Positions 7,770-16,705 of a stretch of DNA of 21,268 nucleotides are shown here, one piece after another. Position numbers and translations under genes: made by a program. Origin of the DNA: JAUIAI01 sp049680625 (GTDB taxonomy: Bacteria; Pseudomonadota; Gammaproteobacteria; Burkholderiales; Burkholderiaceae_E); contig JBAUID010000168.1 of assembly GCA_049680625.1 (NCBI GenBank), forward strand, positions 1-21,268, given 5' to 3'. Numbering within the stretch: position 1 is the stretch's first letter; each line of letters opens with the position of its first letter. The notes below the pieces were generated by a model. It was not told the origin of the DNA and made no database searches. It saw only the letters and a program-made list of their open reading frames with translations.

Positions 7770-8636
7770 ATGAGCTCAGGAGCACACGGCACAGCGCCTT
7801 ACTACTTTATTCCAGACCCGTCCAAGTGGCCGGCAGTTGGTGCGGTTGCACTGACTTGTTTTGGTTTTGGCATGGCCGGATGGGTCAATGGCGCTGCCTG
7901 GGGGCCGTATGTATTTGCGATCTTCATGGCTATCCTGATTTACATGTTCTTCGGCTGGTTTGGCACTGTTGCCCGAGAATCTGAAGGTGGGCGTTACAAC
8001 GAGAGAGTCGACGCATCTTTCCGCTGGTCGATGAGTTGGTTTATTTTCTCAGAGGTCATGTTTTTTGCGGCCTTCTTCGGTGCGCTTTGGTATGCCCGGG
8101 TGATCAGCATGCCGTGGCTCGGCGACCTGGATCATAAAGCCTTGTTATGGCCGGACTTTTCCGCCCTGTGGCCGAATACCGGCCCGGCCAACATTGCCGA
8201 GGGCTTCTCGGTAATACACCCCTGGCCACTACCGACTGTAAATACGGCCTTGCTGTTGGCTTCAGGGGTGACGCTGACCATTGCTCACCACGCATTGAAA
8301 GACGACAAGCGCGGTAAGTTGCAGTTTTGGCTGGCGGCTACTATTTTACTGGGTGCCACCTTTATGGTCGTGCAGGCTTATGAGTACTACGAAGCCTACG
8401 CTGTGCTCAACCTGAAACTGACTTCCGGGATTTACGGATCAACCTTTTTCATGCTGACCGGTTTCCACGGTTTTCACGTGACCATCGGGGCCATTATGCT
8501 GACCGTGGTGTTGGTCCGTATCATGCGCGGCCATTTCACCCCAAAAAACCATTTCGCTTTTGAAGCCGCCGCCTGGTATTGGCATTTTGTGGACGTCGTA
8601 TGGCTCGGTTTGTACATCGTCGTTTACTGGATGTAA
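7770..8636 (+). CDS. coxC: Cytochrome c oxidase subunit III
   Basis: Seven-helix subunit that stabilises the oxidase core and the proton-uptake side of subunit I. Of 288 residues, the N-terminus APYYFIPDPSKWP and the segments RWSMSWFIFSEVMFFAAF (88-105), TGFHGFHVTIGA and the terminal WYWHFVDVVWLGLYIVVYW are all characteristic. It has the usual long loop after helix III (DHKALLWPDF...HPWPLPTVNT). ATG 7770 is preceded by AAGGGG at 7755-7760. A 78-bp gap separates it from the DUF2970 gene. Its last 37 nt overlap the start of the next gene. Confidence 0.97.
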   Translation: MSSGAHGTAPYYFIPDPSKWPAVGAVALTCFGFGMAGWVNGAAWGPYVFAIFMAILIYMFFGWFGTVARESEGGRYNERVDASFRWSMSWFIFSEVMFFAAFFGALWYARVISMPWLGDLDHKALLWPDFSALWPNTGPANIAEGFSVIHPWPLPTVNTALLLASGVTLTIAHHALKDDKRGKLQFWLAATILLGATFMVVQAYEYYEAYAVLNLKLTSGIYGSTFFMLTGFHGFHVTIGAIMLTVVLVRIMRGHFTPKNHFAFEAAAWYWHFVDVVWLGLYIVVYWM

Positions 8637-9109
8637 TCGCCGTTGGGTTGATGGCGGGCTCTTTGCTGGGTCCGCCGGGCTTGCTGGCGCGCGAGGCGTC
8701 GGTAACTCAAGCGCAAAAACGTATAGCGCAAGACGCTGATCAGGGCGCAGATAAGCAAGCCGCGGCGAAAGCGATTGAAGCAATTGTCCGCGCGCAAACT
8801 AGCGCCTTCTCGCGCGACGATGGCCTTACTGCTTTTTCGTTCGCGGCACCATCTATTCAGCAGCAATTTGGCAGCGCGACGCGGTTCATGGAAATGGTCA
8901 TTTCAGGCTACCCGATGATTTACCGGGCACGCGAGCTCGAATTTGGCCCCCTTGACTACCAGTCTCCTGGCTTTGCATTGCAACCAATTGGTATCAGCGA
9001 TGTGGACGGTGTTTTATGGATTGCGATTTATGCCATGATGCGGCAACCAGACGGTCAGTGGCGAATTGCCGGTGTCCAGGTTAAGCCCACCGGGAGTAAC
9101 CAGATCTGA
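8600..9109 (+). CDS. DUF4864 family exported protein
   Basis: A 169-residue protein with a Sec-type signal (MARFVHRR, then LLDVIAVGLMAGSLLGPPGL up to about residue 30), so it should act in the periplasm or membrane. The mature part matches DUF4864, of unknown function: AFSFAAPSIQQQFGSATRFM, a GYPMIYRARELEFGPL segment, and the end IAIYAMMRQPDGQWRIAGVQ. ATG 8600 lies inside coxC in another frame (37-nt overlap); TTG 8579 is longer and ATG 8651 shorter, but only 8600 gives a complete signal peptide. It sits between coxC and surf1, where related operons usually carry a small DUF2909-type membrane protein. Function is unknown; a link to the oxidase is inferred from the operon. Confidence 0.78.
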   Translation: MARFVHRRLLDVIAVGLMAGSLLGPPGLLAREASVTQAQKRIAQDADQGADKQAAAKAIEAIVRAQTSAFSRDDGLTAFSFAAPSIQQQFGSATRFMEMVISGYPMIYRARELEFGPLDYQSPGFALQPIGISDVDGVLWIAIYAMMRQPDGQWRIAGVQVKPTGSNQI

Positions 9110-9918
9110 AGCGTATCCTGGCTGTTGTTGGCTTGCTCGCGATTATTGGCGGTACCGCGGCCTTGGGAAACTGGCAGTTGAACCGTGCTGAGTACAAACG
9201 TCAACTCGAGCAGCTTCGTGAGACTGCTGCCCGCACCGAGCCAACCCGGCTAGGAATCGCGCCCCTACAGAAGGCGCCCTCGATAGAAGGCCATCCCTTT
9301 GTTGTCAGCGGAGACTGGCAGTCAGAAAAAACGATTTTTATTGATAATCGTAGTTACCAGGGTGTGGCTGGGTTTCACGTTGTGTCTGCGTTTCGAATTC
9401 ATCGGGCTGGTGGCGTAACTGACGATTCGGCTCAGTTTGTACTGGTGTTGCGTGGCTGGGTGCCAGCTGATCGCGGCAATCGTAATCGGGTGCCGGACAT
9501 CGTATTTCCAACCGGACTTCAGACTATCCGCGGGTTAGCGGAAGTTGCGTTGCCGCAGGCAATGCAACTGGGCCCGGATGTCGAACCCGGCCCCGATGAT
9601 GTGATCTGGCAGTATTTTGATGTGGCCAAGTTTCGTCGCTGGTCTGGGCTACCGACGCATGGGTTTGTACTTCGGCAAACCAGTGAGTTGGATGACGGCC
9701 TGATTCGTGACTGGCCGCAGCCGGGCAATGATGTGGACCGTCACAACGGCTATGCTTTTCAGTGGTTTGCGATGAGTGCAACCGCCTCCATATTTTTGCT
9801 ATGGCTGATTATTCGGGCGGCGCTTGGCCGGCGGCGGCGCCGGGCTGTGTCGGGCTCAGCTTCGGAATCGAATTCGGACAGAAATTCGGACAGAAACTCA
9901 GACCCAGATGCGAAGTAA
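9106..9918 (+). CDS. surf1: SURF1 family oxidase assembly protein, probable CTG start
   Basis: SURF1/Shy1-type membrane protein that aids heme a insertion or early assembly of cytochrome oxidase. From 9106 it has 270 residues: helix 1 (KRILAVVGLLAIIGGTAAL, about 2-20), GNWQLNRAEYK (21-31), a periplasmic domain with FIDNR (78-82) and LRGWVPADR (115-123), then GYAFQWFAMS (215-224) leading into helix 2 (to about 238), and a basic GRRRRR turn. The frame is closed upstream by TAA at 9097-9099. The first ATG/GTG/TTG is TTG 9133, which would cut off most of helix 1. CTG 9106 overlaps the previous stop (CTGA) and has GGGAG 11 nt upstream, so it is the best start. The C-tail carries a short NSDR repeat. 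Confidence 0.9.
   Translation: MKRILAVVGLLAIIGGTAALGNWQLNRAEYKRQLEQLRETAARTEPTRLGIAPLQKAPSIEGHPFVVSGDWQSEKTIFIDNRSYQGVAGFHVVSAFRIHRAGGVTDDSAQFVLVLRGWVPADRGNRNRVPDIVFPTGLQTIRGLAEVALPQAMQLGPDVEPGPDDVIWQYFDVAKFRRWSGLPTHGFVLRQTSELDDGLIRDWPQPGNDVDRHNGYAFQWFAMSATASIFLLWLIIRAALGRRRRRAVSGSASESNSDRNSDRNSDPDAK
9871..9906 (+). repeat. 12-bp tandem repeat in the surf1 C-terminal tail
   Basis: Two perfect copies of AATTCGGACAGA (9871-9882 and 9883-9894) are followed by one degenerate copy, encoding NSDR-NSDR-NSDP. The repeat lies beyond the conserved SURF1 domain, so length change here would be in frame and probably tolerated. Confidence 0.8.
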
Positions 9919-9955
9919 AGCTTCCTCAGACATACCCGCCGATTTGCCTGTGGTG

Positions 9956-11164
9956 TTATCGCTCGCGCAATGCCTCCTGGGCACGATTCAGCGGTTTGAC
10001 CAGGTACTGCCAGACCGTTTTTTGGCCGGTTAGCATTTCGACTGAGGCTGTCATACCGGGAATTATTGGCAGTTGGCGTCCGTCCGGGGTTGTCAGCACA
10101 CTGTCTTCGGTTTTCACCAGGACACGATAATACGAATTGGCCTCATCAGCGACATCAGCTACTGGCGTGTTACCGCCACGCTCGTCGCGTAAGGTGTCAG
10201 GGCTGATGTTTTCAACCTTACCGGCCAGGCCCCCGTATATTGCATAATCGTAGGCGCTGATTTTCACGACGGCGTCTTGCCCGGGGTGCAGGAAGGCAAC
10301 ATCAGCCGGGCGAACAAAGGCTTCAACGAATAAGTTCTCTTCGGTTGGCACAATGGTCATGATTTCCTGTCCGGCGGACACTACGCCGCCAATTGTATTG
10401 ACCCGGATTGCTTTTACCGTCCCTTTCATCGGTGAATAAATTTCCGTGCGTTTGAATGTATCTGCGCGGGCAATCAGCGACTCACGCGCCTGTGCCAGCT
10501 CGGACTCAAATTTGTTCAGATCGTTGGCGGCATCGGAGCGAAATTCATTGCGACGGTCAGAGACCTGAAGAGCGAGATCGTTACGCTGGCGGCGCAGACG
10601 CAGCAACTCGACCTCAGACACCAGGCCGCGCTCGACCATTGGCTGGGTAATGCGTATTTCACGGTCGAGCAACGCAATGCCGCGTTTCAGGCCTGCCAGG
10701 CTGGTTTCAAGCGCATTAGTCCGGGTTTCATAGGCCCGGGTTTCACGCTTCAAAACCTTGGGGTCGTTGCGCACTTCTTCCGGAAATTCCAGCTCGCCGC
10801 CGTATGCTTCGGCGCGCAAGCGGGCGGATGATGCTGCCAGTGAAATGGTTTTTGCCTCAAGCTCGCGGAACAAAGCGGACGCCCGCGTGTCATCGATGCG
10901 CAATAAAAGCTGGTCTTTGTCGACGCTGTCGCCTTCACGAACCTTCAGTTCGGTCAGCAAGCCGGGTTCCAGGCTTTGAATGACTTGTTCGCGGCTGGAC
11001 GGAACAACCCGGCCCTGGCCGCGGGTGACTTCTTCCAGTTCAGAGACCGAAGCCCAGAAGAAAAAAGTCACCAGCATCACGGCCAGCAGGCCAACCGACA
11101 TATAGGCCAGCCAGGGGTTCTCACCCTCGTCGATGGCAATGGTTTTGTTTAGTGAGTCATTCAT
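9956..11164 (-). CDS. Type I secretion membrane fusion (adaptor) protein, HlyD family
   Basis: Periplasmic adaptor that links the inner-membrane ABC exporter to the TolC-like channel. The 402-residue product has a short cytosolic N-terminus, one membrane helix (about 21-41), RGQGRVVPSSREQVIQSLEP (48-67) typical of HlyD/LapC-type adaptors, and a lipoyl/biotinyl-like half-motif (EGDSVDKDQLLLRID, 77-91). A long coiled-coil hairpin follows (about 95-235), then the second lipoyl half (IYSPMKGTVKAI, 242-253) and a beta-barrel domain ending IIPGMTASVEMLTG (367-380). Its ATG overlaps the exporter stop by 4 nt (ATGA, 11161-11164), so the two are translationally coupled. It is the last gene of the minus-strand cluster and converges with surf1, 37 bp away. 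No clear terminator hairpin was found in that gap. Confidence 0.95.
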   Translation of the reverse strand: MNDSLNKTIAIDEGENPWLAYMSVGLLAVMLVTFFFWASVSELEEVTRGQGRVVPSSREQVIQSLEPGLLTELKVREGDSVDKDQLLLRIDDTRASALFRELEAKTISLAASSARLRAEAYGGELEFPEEVRNDPKVLKRETRAYETRTNALETSLAGLKRGIALLDREIRITQPMVERGLVSEVELLRLRRQRNDLALQVSDRRNEFRSDAANDLNKFESELAQARESLIARADTFKRTEIYSPMKGTVKAIRVNTIGGVVSAGQEIMTIVPTEENLFVEAFVRPADVAFLHPGQDAVVKISAYDYAIYGGLAGKVENISPDTLRDERGGNTPVADVADEANSYYRVLVKTEDSVLTTPDGRQLPIIPGMTASVEMLTGQKTVWQYLVKPLNRAQEALRER

Positions 11165-13329
11165 TTAGTCTGTGCCTTGGGAACGACTTTTGGGGCTGCG
11201 CGGACTTGTCCGATAACAGGGGCCTGGGGGCCGGAAGTGGGCACGGTGATTCCTTTGGCCAGTTGTTGCATCACGGCTTCTTTGGGGCCGTCAATGATAA
11301 TTCGCCCGGCATCAACAACTACTACCCGATCAACGATATCAAGAACCTGCGGTCGGTGGGTGACGATGACAATGGTTCGTTTGCGCCCATCTTCAATTGG
11401 TTTGGCGCACCAGCGGCTTAAACTGGCGAGCACGGCTTTTTCGGTGTTCGGGTCAAGCCCGCTGGTGGGTTCGTCCAGCAGCGCAACAATCGGGTTGCGC
11501 AGGGCTACGCGGGCCAGGGCAACAAGGCGCTTTTGTCCGCCGGATAACCCCATGCCGTCTTCACCCAACTGCATGTCGAGACCCCTGGGATGACGGGCAA
11601 TCATCTGGTCCAGCCCAAACTGATGCAGTACATCGATCAGTTCTTCGTCGCCGGTGCGCCGATCGGAACGGGCCATTTCGAGGTTTTCGCGCAGAGTACC
11701 GAGAAATAGCCGGGCATCTTGTGGCACCAGGCCAATCGCAGAGCGCAATTCCGCCGGGTCAATCTGGCGCAGGTCCAGGCCGTCGAAAGAAACCATGCCA
11801 GCAGTTGGCGCATACAAGCCACTGGCCAGACGCAGCAAGGTGGACTTGCCACTGCCGGTACGACCCAGAATGGCAACTTTCTCGCCACCTTGAATTTGCA
11901 GATTCAAATCGCGAAACAGGCTCGCGCCATCGGCATCGTGGGCAAACTCAACATGGCTGAAGCCAATATTGCCCTTGGGCCGGGGCAGGCTCAGGTAAGT
12001 TCGATCGGGTTCACGCTCAACCGCTTTATCCATCATGGCCTGCAGGCCGGAGAATGCCGCCCGGGCCTGTTGAATTCTGACCGCCAGGCCGGCTACCTGG
12101 GCAAGCGGTGCAATCGCACGTCCGCACAGGATGACGGCACCGATCAGGCCACCCATCGACAACAAACCCGCATGAATCAGGTAGACACCAATGACAACGG
12201 TTGCCACGGTGCACATCTGCTGCACCCAGGCAGTAGCATTGATAACAAAGTTGGACAGGTTGCGAGCCTTCATCGATGAAATCGCCACCGACCCGGTGTG
12301 CCATTCCCAGCGTTGCTGCATCAGGCCAAGCGCGTTGTTCACCTTCAGGGTTTCCAGGCCTTCAACGGTTTCAACCGCCATGCCCTGGCGTTGTGACCCT
12401 TCTTTCATCATGTCTTGTATGTGCCGGGCGAGGGGTCGTTGAACCACCAGGCCGGCAATGAGCACCAGTACTGCGGCAACCAGCGGGACTGCCGCAAGAG
12501 GCGGCGCGATCATGCCAATAACAAATGCGAACAACAGGAAAAACGGCAGATCAATCAGCGTAGTCATGGTGGCTGAGGTCAGCACTTCGCGAATCGATTC
12601 GAATTCACGCAGGTTGTTCACAAATGAACCGGAGGACACCGGTTTTTGAATGAATTGCATCGACAGCATGCGTTGAAACAGGTTGGAGCTGATGGTGATA
12701 TCAGCTCGTTTGCCTGCTGTGTCGATCAGCCAGCCACGCAGCATGCGGGCAATGAAGTCAAAACCGAGGGCAAGGGCGGTGCCAATTGTCAGTACCCACA
12801 GAGTTTCATAAGTCCGGTTGGGTACTACCCGGTCGTAAACATTCATTACGTACAGTGAGACGGCTATCGACAGAAGGTTCACGACCAAAGTGGCAATAGC
12901 CACGTGCAGGTAAAACGGTTTGAGTTTCCACAAAACCTGCCATAGCCAGGCACCCGCCTTTTTTTGCGAGGGCAGTTCACTGCGCATATCGGGCGCTGCG
13001 CGCTGAGTGATCGACAAGTAGTAGCCCGCGTAGCCACCGGGTAAGTCGTCTTGCTGCAGTTGGTGTGGGTCACTGACGACGCGAAACGAGCCATCACGAC
13101 AAGCGGCCAGAACCGGCAGGATATCGGGCGTTGTTGCCGTCAGCGAGGCGTCTTCCCGGCGAATCAGCAGGCCGGCTGCACCAACAGCGGCACGCAGTGA
13201 ATTCATATTCACGCTGCCATCACGTTCGTGGGTCACCTGGGCACGAAGAGCAACCACTGAAATGGGTCGGCCGCGGGCCTGGGCGAGCTGCGAGAGGCCT
13301 TCAAGCAGATTGTTGGGTTCCTTACTCAT
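11161..13329 (-). CDS. Type I secretion ABC exporter with degenerate C39-like domain (LapB/LssB type)
   Basis: ATP-driven exporter, predicted to move the neighbouring repeat proteins from cytosol to cell surface. It has 722 residues in three parts. An N-terminal peptidase-C39-like domain (about 1-120) has no cysteine in the catalytic region, so it should bind cargo rather than cleave it. A six-helix membrane domain spans about 135-425. The nucleotide-binding domain has Walker A GRTGSGKST (489-497), signature LSGGQ (595-599), Walker B IVALLDEP (614-621) and H-loop His658. This layout is that of LapB/LssB/BapB-class exporters used for large adhesins. The C-terminal tail after 690 is Pro/Val-rich. 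The gene is 85 bp downstream of the TolC-like gene and overlaps the HlyD gene by 4 nt. Confidence 0.95.
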   Translation of the reverse strand: MSKEPNNLLEGLSQLAQARGRPISVVALRAQVTHERDGSVNMNSLRAAVGAAGLLIRREDASLTATTPDILPVLAACRDGSFRVVSDPHQLQQDDLPGGYAGYYLSITQRAAPDMRSELPSQKKAGAWLWQVLWKLKPFYLHVAIATLVVNLLSIAVSLYVMNVYDRVVPNRTYETLWVLTIGTALALGFDFIARMLRGWLIDTAGKRADITISSNLFQRMLSMQFIQKPVSSGSFVNNLREFESIREVLTSATMTTLIDLPFFLLFAFVIGMIAPPLAAVPLVAAVLVLIAGLVVQRPLARHIQDMMKEGSQRQGMAVETVEGLETLKVNNALGLMQQRWEWHTGSVAISSMKARNLSNFVINATAWVQQMCTVATVVIGVYLIHAGLLSMGGLIGAVILCGRAIAPLAQVAGLAVRIQQARAAFSGLQAMMDKAVEREPDRTYLSLPRPKGNIGFSHVEFAHDADGASLFRDLNLQIQGGEKVAILGRTGSGKSTLLRLASGLYAPTAGMVSFDGLDLRQIDPAELRSAIGLVPQDARLFLGTLRENLEMARSDRRTGDEELIDVLHQFGLDQMIARHPRGLDMQLGEDGMGLSGGQKRLVALARVALRNPIVALLDEPTSGLDPNTEKAVLASLSRWCAKPIEDGRKRTIVIVTHRPQVLDIVDRVVVVDAGRIIIDGPKEAVMQQLAKGITVPTSGPQAPVIGQVRAAPKVVPKAQTK

Positions 13330-13414
13330 CTTGTGGTCAGTCTACACATCAGTCACATTACCGCTTGGTTATGGTGTCCTGCAGTCTGCGCTGCATGGCC
13401 TTTGGGTTTGCCAT

Positions 13415-14773
13415 TTAACGGGTTCGCTCAACAAACAGTAGTGATAAGCGGCCCGCTGAGTATTCCATCTGGTGCCGTGCCAACAGCGCCTCTATCCTAC
13501 TGCCATGGGTTGATGATTCGGCATTGGCAAGTTCTGCATAGGCGTTCAGCAGGTCCAGCAGATTGCGCCGGCCAATGCCGAATTGCTCTCGATAAACCGT
13601 CACCAGTTGTTTGGCGATGTCGACTTGCCCCGAAGCGATGGTTTCCCGTTCACGTGCCGACTTATAGTTTTCCCAGGCAATTTTCTGCTCTTCGGCAACC
13701 AGTCGCTGTTGCTCATCCAGGCTGGCTTTGGCGCTCGACAGGCCCGCAACGGCGGCATCTTCGGTGGCACCGGCGGCGAGGTCAAAAGCTGGCCAGGAAA
13801 ACGTCAGCTGAGAAAAACTGTCCGCGCCGGTTCTGGTTTCAACATCAACGCGGGGGCCTCGTTCGCCTTTGGCCATTTTGATGTTGGCCTCGGCTGCGCG
13901 CAGCCGGTTGGCAGCGGCAAGCACTGACGGGTGCTGGTCAATAACTGCCTGCAACCGGGCATTCGACAAACCCACTGGTTCGGATAAGGCGGCCGGTTCT
14001 CGCAGACGGGCCGGATCAAACGGAAACGGGTAAAAGCGTGACAAGACTTCACGGCCGCGAATGATATCGGATTGGCGCTGTGCCAGGGAAAACTGGACTT
14101 GGGACATCCGGGCCAGGGACTGGACCAAATCGAAGCGTCGGCCTTTATCAATTCGGGCAATCTCACGAAAATCTTCGACCAGTGCCTGGTGACGTTCCAG
14201 GTTCTGGCGGGCGACCTTTTCCTGACCAATCGCGCCGAGCAAATCGAGGTAAGCCGTCACCACGTCAAAGGCCACTTCTTCCTGGGTCTGCAGGCTCACG
14301 CTGGCCAGCGATTGTTCGCGCCAGGTTTCCCGTTCAATCTCAGCCTCAATTGCACCGGAGGCCCACACGTTCATGCGTATCCGTGGGCCGAACTGGTTGG
14401 TGGAGTCGCCGCGCAGGCGCTGCGCACCAGCGACATCGACAACCGGATAGTGTTTTCCGCGGGCGCGATTTATGTTGAATGACGCAATTTGCCGGTCGGC
14501 CTGTGCGGCAATGACCGACGGATAGTTGTCGATTGCATAGCGCACCATTTTTCGCAGTGACAAAGGCTGAGTTTGAGTATCAGCCGGGCTTTGAGCCTGG
14601 GCCTGCCTTGGGCTCGGGGTTTGCGCCTGGGCGTCGGGGTGACTGCTGCCCACAATAAGAACGGTCAGCAAACCGAGCGCCGACCGGCCCGCATTGCCGA
14701 TGGCACCGCGCGAGCGTGCAACACGGCAATCGCGAACTGACGCTTTTGTCAACGGCAGCTTCTCCCTGAACAT
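13415..14773 (-). CDS. TolC-family outer membrane channel protein
   Basis: Outer membrane efflux protein (452 residues), the exit duct of the type I system. After a long basic N-terminus comes a hydrophobic signal (about 31-50, ending DAQAQ), a Gln/Ser/Pro-rich linker, and two repeated TolC halves. The first has YPSVIAAQADRQIASFNINRARGKHYP-type helices, described here as residues 84-110. The second starts near HPSVLAAANRLRAAEANI with SFSQLTFSWPAFD. The helical pattern and the end YSAGRLSLLF are typical. ATG 14773 has no clear ribosome site; TTG 14752 has AGGGAG upstream and would remove seven residues of the unusually long N-region. It lies 21 bp after the 636-residue repeat protein, so the two are probably one operon. 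Confidence 0.92.
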   Translation of the reverse strand: MFREKLPLTKASVRDCRVARSRGAIGNAGRSALGLLTVLIVGSSHPDAQAQTPSPRQAQAQSPADTQTQPLSLRKMVRYAIDNYPSVIAAQADRQIASFNINRARGKHYPVVDVAGAQRLRGDSTNQFGPRIRMNVWASGAIEAEIERETWREQSLASVSLQTQEEVAFDVVTAYLDLLGAIGQEKVARQNLERHQALVEDFREIARIDKGRRFDLVQSLARMSQVQFSLAQRQSDIIRGREVLSRFYPFPFDPARLREPAALSEPVGLSNARLQAVIDQHPSVLAAANRLRAAEANIKMAKGERGPRVDVETRTGADSFSQLTFSWPAFDLAAGATEDAAVAGLSSAKASLDEQQRLVAEEQKIAWENYKSARERETIASGQVDIAKQLVTVYREQFGIGRRNLLDLLNAYAELANAESSTHGSRIEALLARHQMEYSAGRLSLLFVERTR

Positions 14774-14794
14774 CTTGTTATTGACCCGATCGCC

Positions 14795-16705
14795 TTATGG
14801 CAGGTTATCCAGGGGGTCGAGTATCCGAATTGCGTAGGTTGCACTGGGCAAGCTGGCTAAACCGGCAGCGTCCACGACCTGGGCCTGGTAGACGACAACC
14901 GAGCGCCCGTCAGCCAGGTTATCGTCAAAGGTGAAGCTTAGCTCACCAGAGCCATCAGCGTCGACTGCCTGACCAACCAGGGAAATAGCACCACTTTGAG
15001 AGCGCACAAGTTGCAGGCTTTCACCGGGAGCCAGGACGTCGCTGATCGATACCTCAATCAGCGGGGTAGGGTCAGCCAGCGTGCCGCCACGGTCGACAGT
15101 AATGGGTTGTACCCCATTGTTGTCGACAACAGCATCGATGCTGATTGCCTGGGCCGGTGGCGTGATATCAACGGTGACGGTTACGGCCGCACTGTTCAAG
15201 CCAATGGCACCACCATTACCCCAGTTGCCCGCATTGTCTGCGATACGAACAACGTATTCGTATGTTCCCTGCGGGCCGCCGGCGAGCGCGTTCAGATTGT
15301 CGGTAAATGACCAGTTGGCACCAACAACATCCGCCGTGCCGATAATGTTGCCGTCACGCAGCAGTTCAATTTGTTCATCTGCGGCGAGTGCGCTGACCAA
15401 TGAGCCCGCAATCGTCGGGGTGGTGTCGTTGGTATTGCCGCCATTCGCAATCTCGCCAACCAGTGGGGGGCGGTCATCACTGATGGCACTGATACCCACT
15501 ACTGCGTCTGACAGGCTTTGATCAACAATGACGGTTGTTTGAAACGCCGGCCCCTGGTTGCCGGCCAGGTCGGTTGCCCGGGCATTGAGTGTGAACTCAC
15601 CATTCGCCGGCAGGTCAGAGCCCGCAATAGTCAGGCTGAAGCTGCCGTCAGCGCCGGCGATCACTTGCTCGGTTACGGTGAACCCGTTACTGGCAATAAT
15701 GCTGAGTGCAACCGTGCTGCCGGCTTCGGATAATCCGTCAATAACAACCCCGTCAGCTGCTTCGATAGCATTCACTACCGGAACCCCGTCCAGTGCGGCG
15801 CTGACCGAAGCACTCAGGTCACCGGCGGTATTGATTGTCGGCTGGGCCGGGGGGGTGAGGTCCAGCACAACGGTGTCATTGACCACGGTACTGATGTTGC
15901 CGGCGGCGTTGGTGGCAACCACACTGATGGCGGCATTTTGCCCCGGTTGCAGACCGCCTTGTGGAAACTGGCCAGCCGTTGGCGTATCGGTCAGGGTGTC
16001 AATTGTCCAGTTGCCGGCACGATCGACCACGGTTGCATAACCGACCGTCGACGTTCCGGTTGGGCCGGTAATTTGCAGTGTCAGCCGTATTGAGCTGTTT
16101 GGGTCGGCAGTGCCGGTGAACACCGGGGTCGCCGAATTTGTCTGCGTTCCACCGGTAATTTCGGGCGCGTTTGCCGCGGTCGAGTCGCTGGCGACCGAAC
16201 CGCCGCCACTACCCACGCCGGCAATCACGGCCACACCGCCACCCACCGCGGCAATCGGCCGCCAGTTGAAGTCTGGCTCTGCTTCGGGTGGTGCCGGAAT
16301 TGCTGCGCTTGCGACCGGAGAGGCGGTATACATCAGGAAGCCGCCTTCAGCAAAAGCGGCCAGGGGTTCGCTTTGCGGGGAGATTGTTACGATCTCCCCG
16401 CCCGGCACGTCAATGTCGAGCGCGCAACTGGCCTGTGGGCCGCAATTGGCAAAAAAACTGCTGAGTTGGACGGGATAACCGTCCGGAAGTTGGTCAAGCA
16501 CGAGGTCGTCCCCAACACGCACGGCGCGTGGGCTAAACGGGCCTGTTGCGACTCTCTGGGGATTGGCTCCCGTCGGATCGCCAGGCTCACTGGTAGCCAG
16601 TTGGTAGCGATGTCCGGGTTGGGTGATGATTTCGAGACGGGCGTCGTCGACGGGAAGCTCGGTGACTTTTCCGTCCGGCCCGGTAATTATTAGCACCAGT
16701 TTCAT
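14795..16705 (-). CDS. BapA-like N-terminal module with four Ig-like domains; short paralogue of the large surface protein
   Basis: A 636-residue predicted surface protein and likely cargo of the adjacent secretion system. Residues 1-170 form a beta-rich module like the N-terminus of BapA-type biofilm proteins. It has RAVRVGDDLVLDQLP (60-74), FFANCGPQASC (84-94) with its only two cysteines, EPLAAFAEGGFLM (113-125), and a hydrophobic, Gly-rich stretch after FNWRPIAAVGGG (146-157). Four Ig-like domains follow (about 178-284, 285-397, 398-514, 515-629), each ending in DxAGN-like turns. The protein stops right after the last domain (DPLDNLP), with no RTX motif and no C-terminal tail. The module and first Ig domain are clearly paralogous to those of the larger upstream gene. 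The start is fixed by an upstream in-frame stop. Secretion by the neighbouring machinery is inferred. Confidence 0.8.
   Translation of the reverse strand: MKLVLIITGPDGKVTELPVDDARLEIITQPGHRYQLATSEPGDPTGANPQRVATGPFSPRAVRVGDDLVLDQLPDGYPVQLSSFFANCGPQASCALDIDVPGGEIVTISPQSEPLAAFAEGGFLMYTASPVASAAIPAPPEAEPDFNWRPIAAVGGGVAVIAGVGSGGGSVASDSTAANAPEITGGTQTNSATPVFTGTADPNSSIRLTLQITGPTGTSTVGYATVVDRAGNWTIDTLTDTPTAGQFPQGGLQPGQNAAISVVATNAAGNISTVVNDTVVLDLTPPAQPTINTAGDLSASVSAALDGVPVVNAIEAADGVVIDGLSEAGSTVALSIIASNGFTVTEQVIAGADGSFSLTIAGSDLPANGEFTLNARATDLAGNQGPAFQTTVIVDQSLSDAVVGISAISDDRPPLVGEIANGGNTNDTTPTIAGSLVSALAADEQIELLRDGNIIGTADVVGANWSFTDNLNALAGGPQGTYEYVVRIADNAGNWGNGGAIGLNSAAVTVTVDITPPAQAISIDAVVDNNGVQPITVDRGGTLADPTPLIEVSISDVLAPGESLQLVRSQSGAISLVGQAVDADGSGELSFTFDDNLADGRSVVVYQAQVVDAAGLASLPSATYAIRILDPLDNLP

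Noticed and set aside
9919..9955. A bidirectional terminator between surf1 and the HlyD gene
   Set aside because: Only a 4-bp stem near 9911-9923 without a T-run was found, too weak to call.
14795..16705. The short surface protein as a truncated pseudogene of the large one
   Set aside because: It has a complete frame, its own variant Ig domains not copied from the large gene, and close coupling to the TolC gene; a frameshift or nonsense break was not seen.
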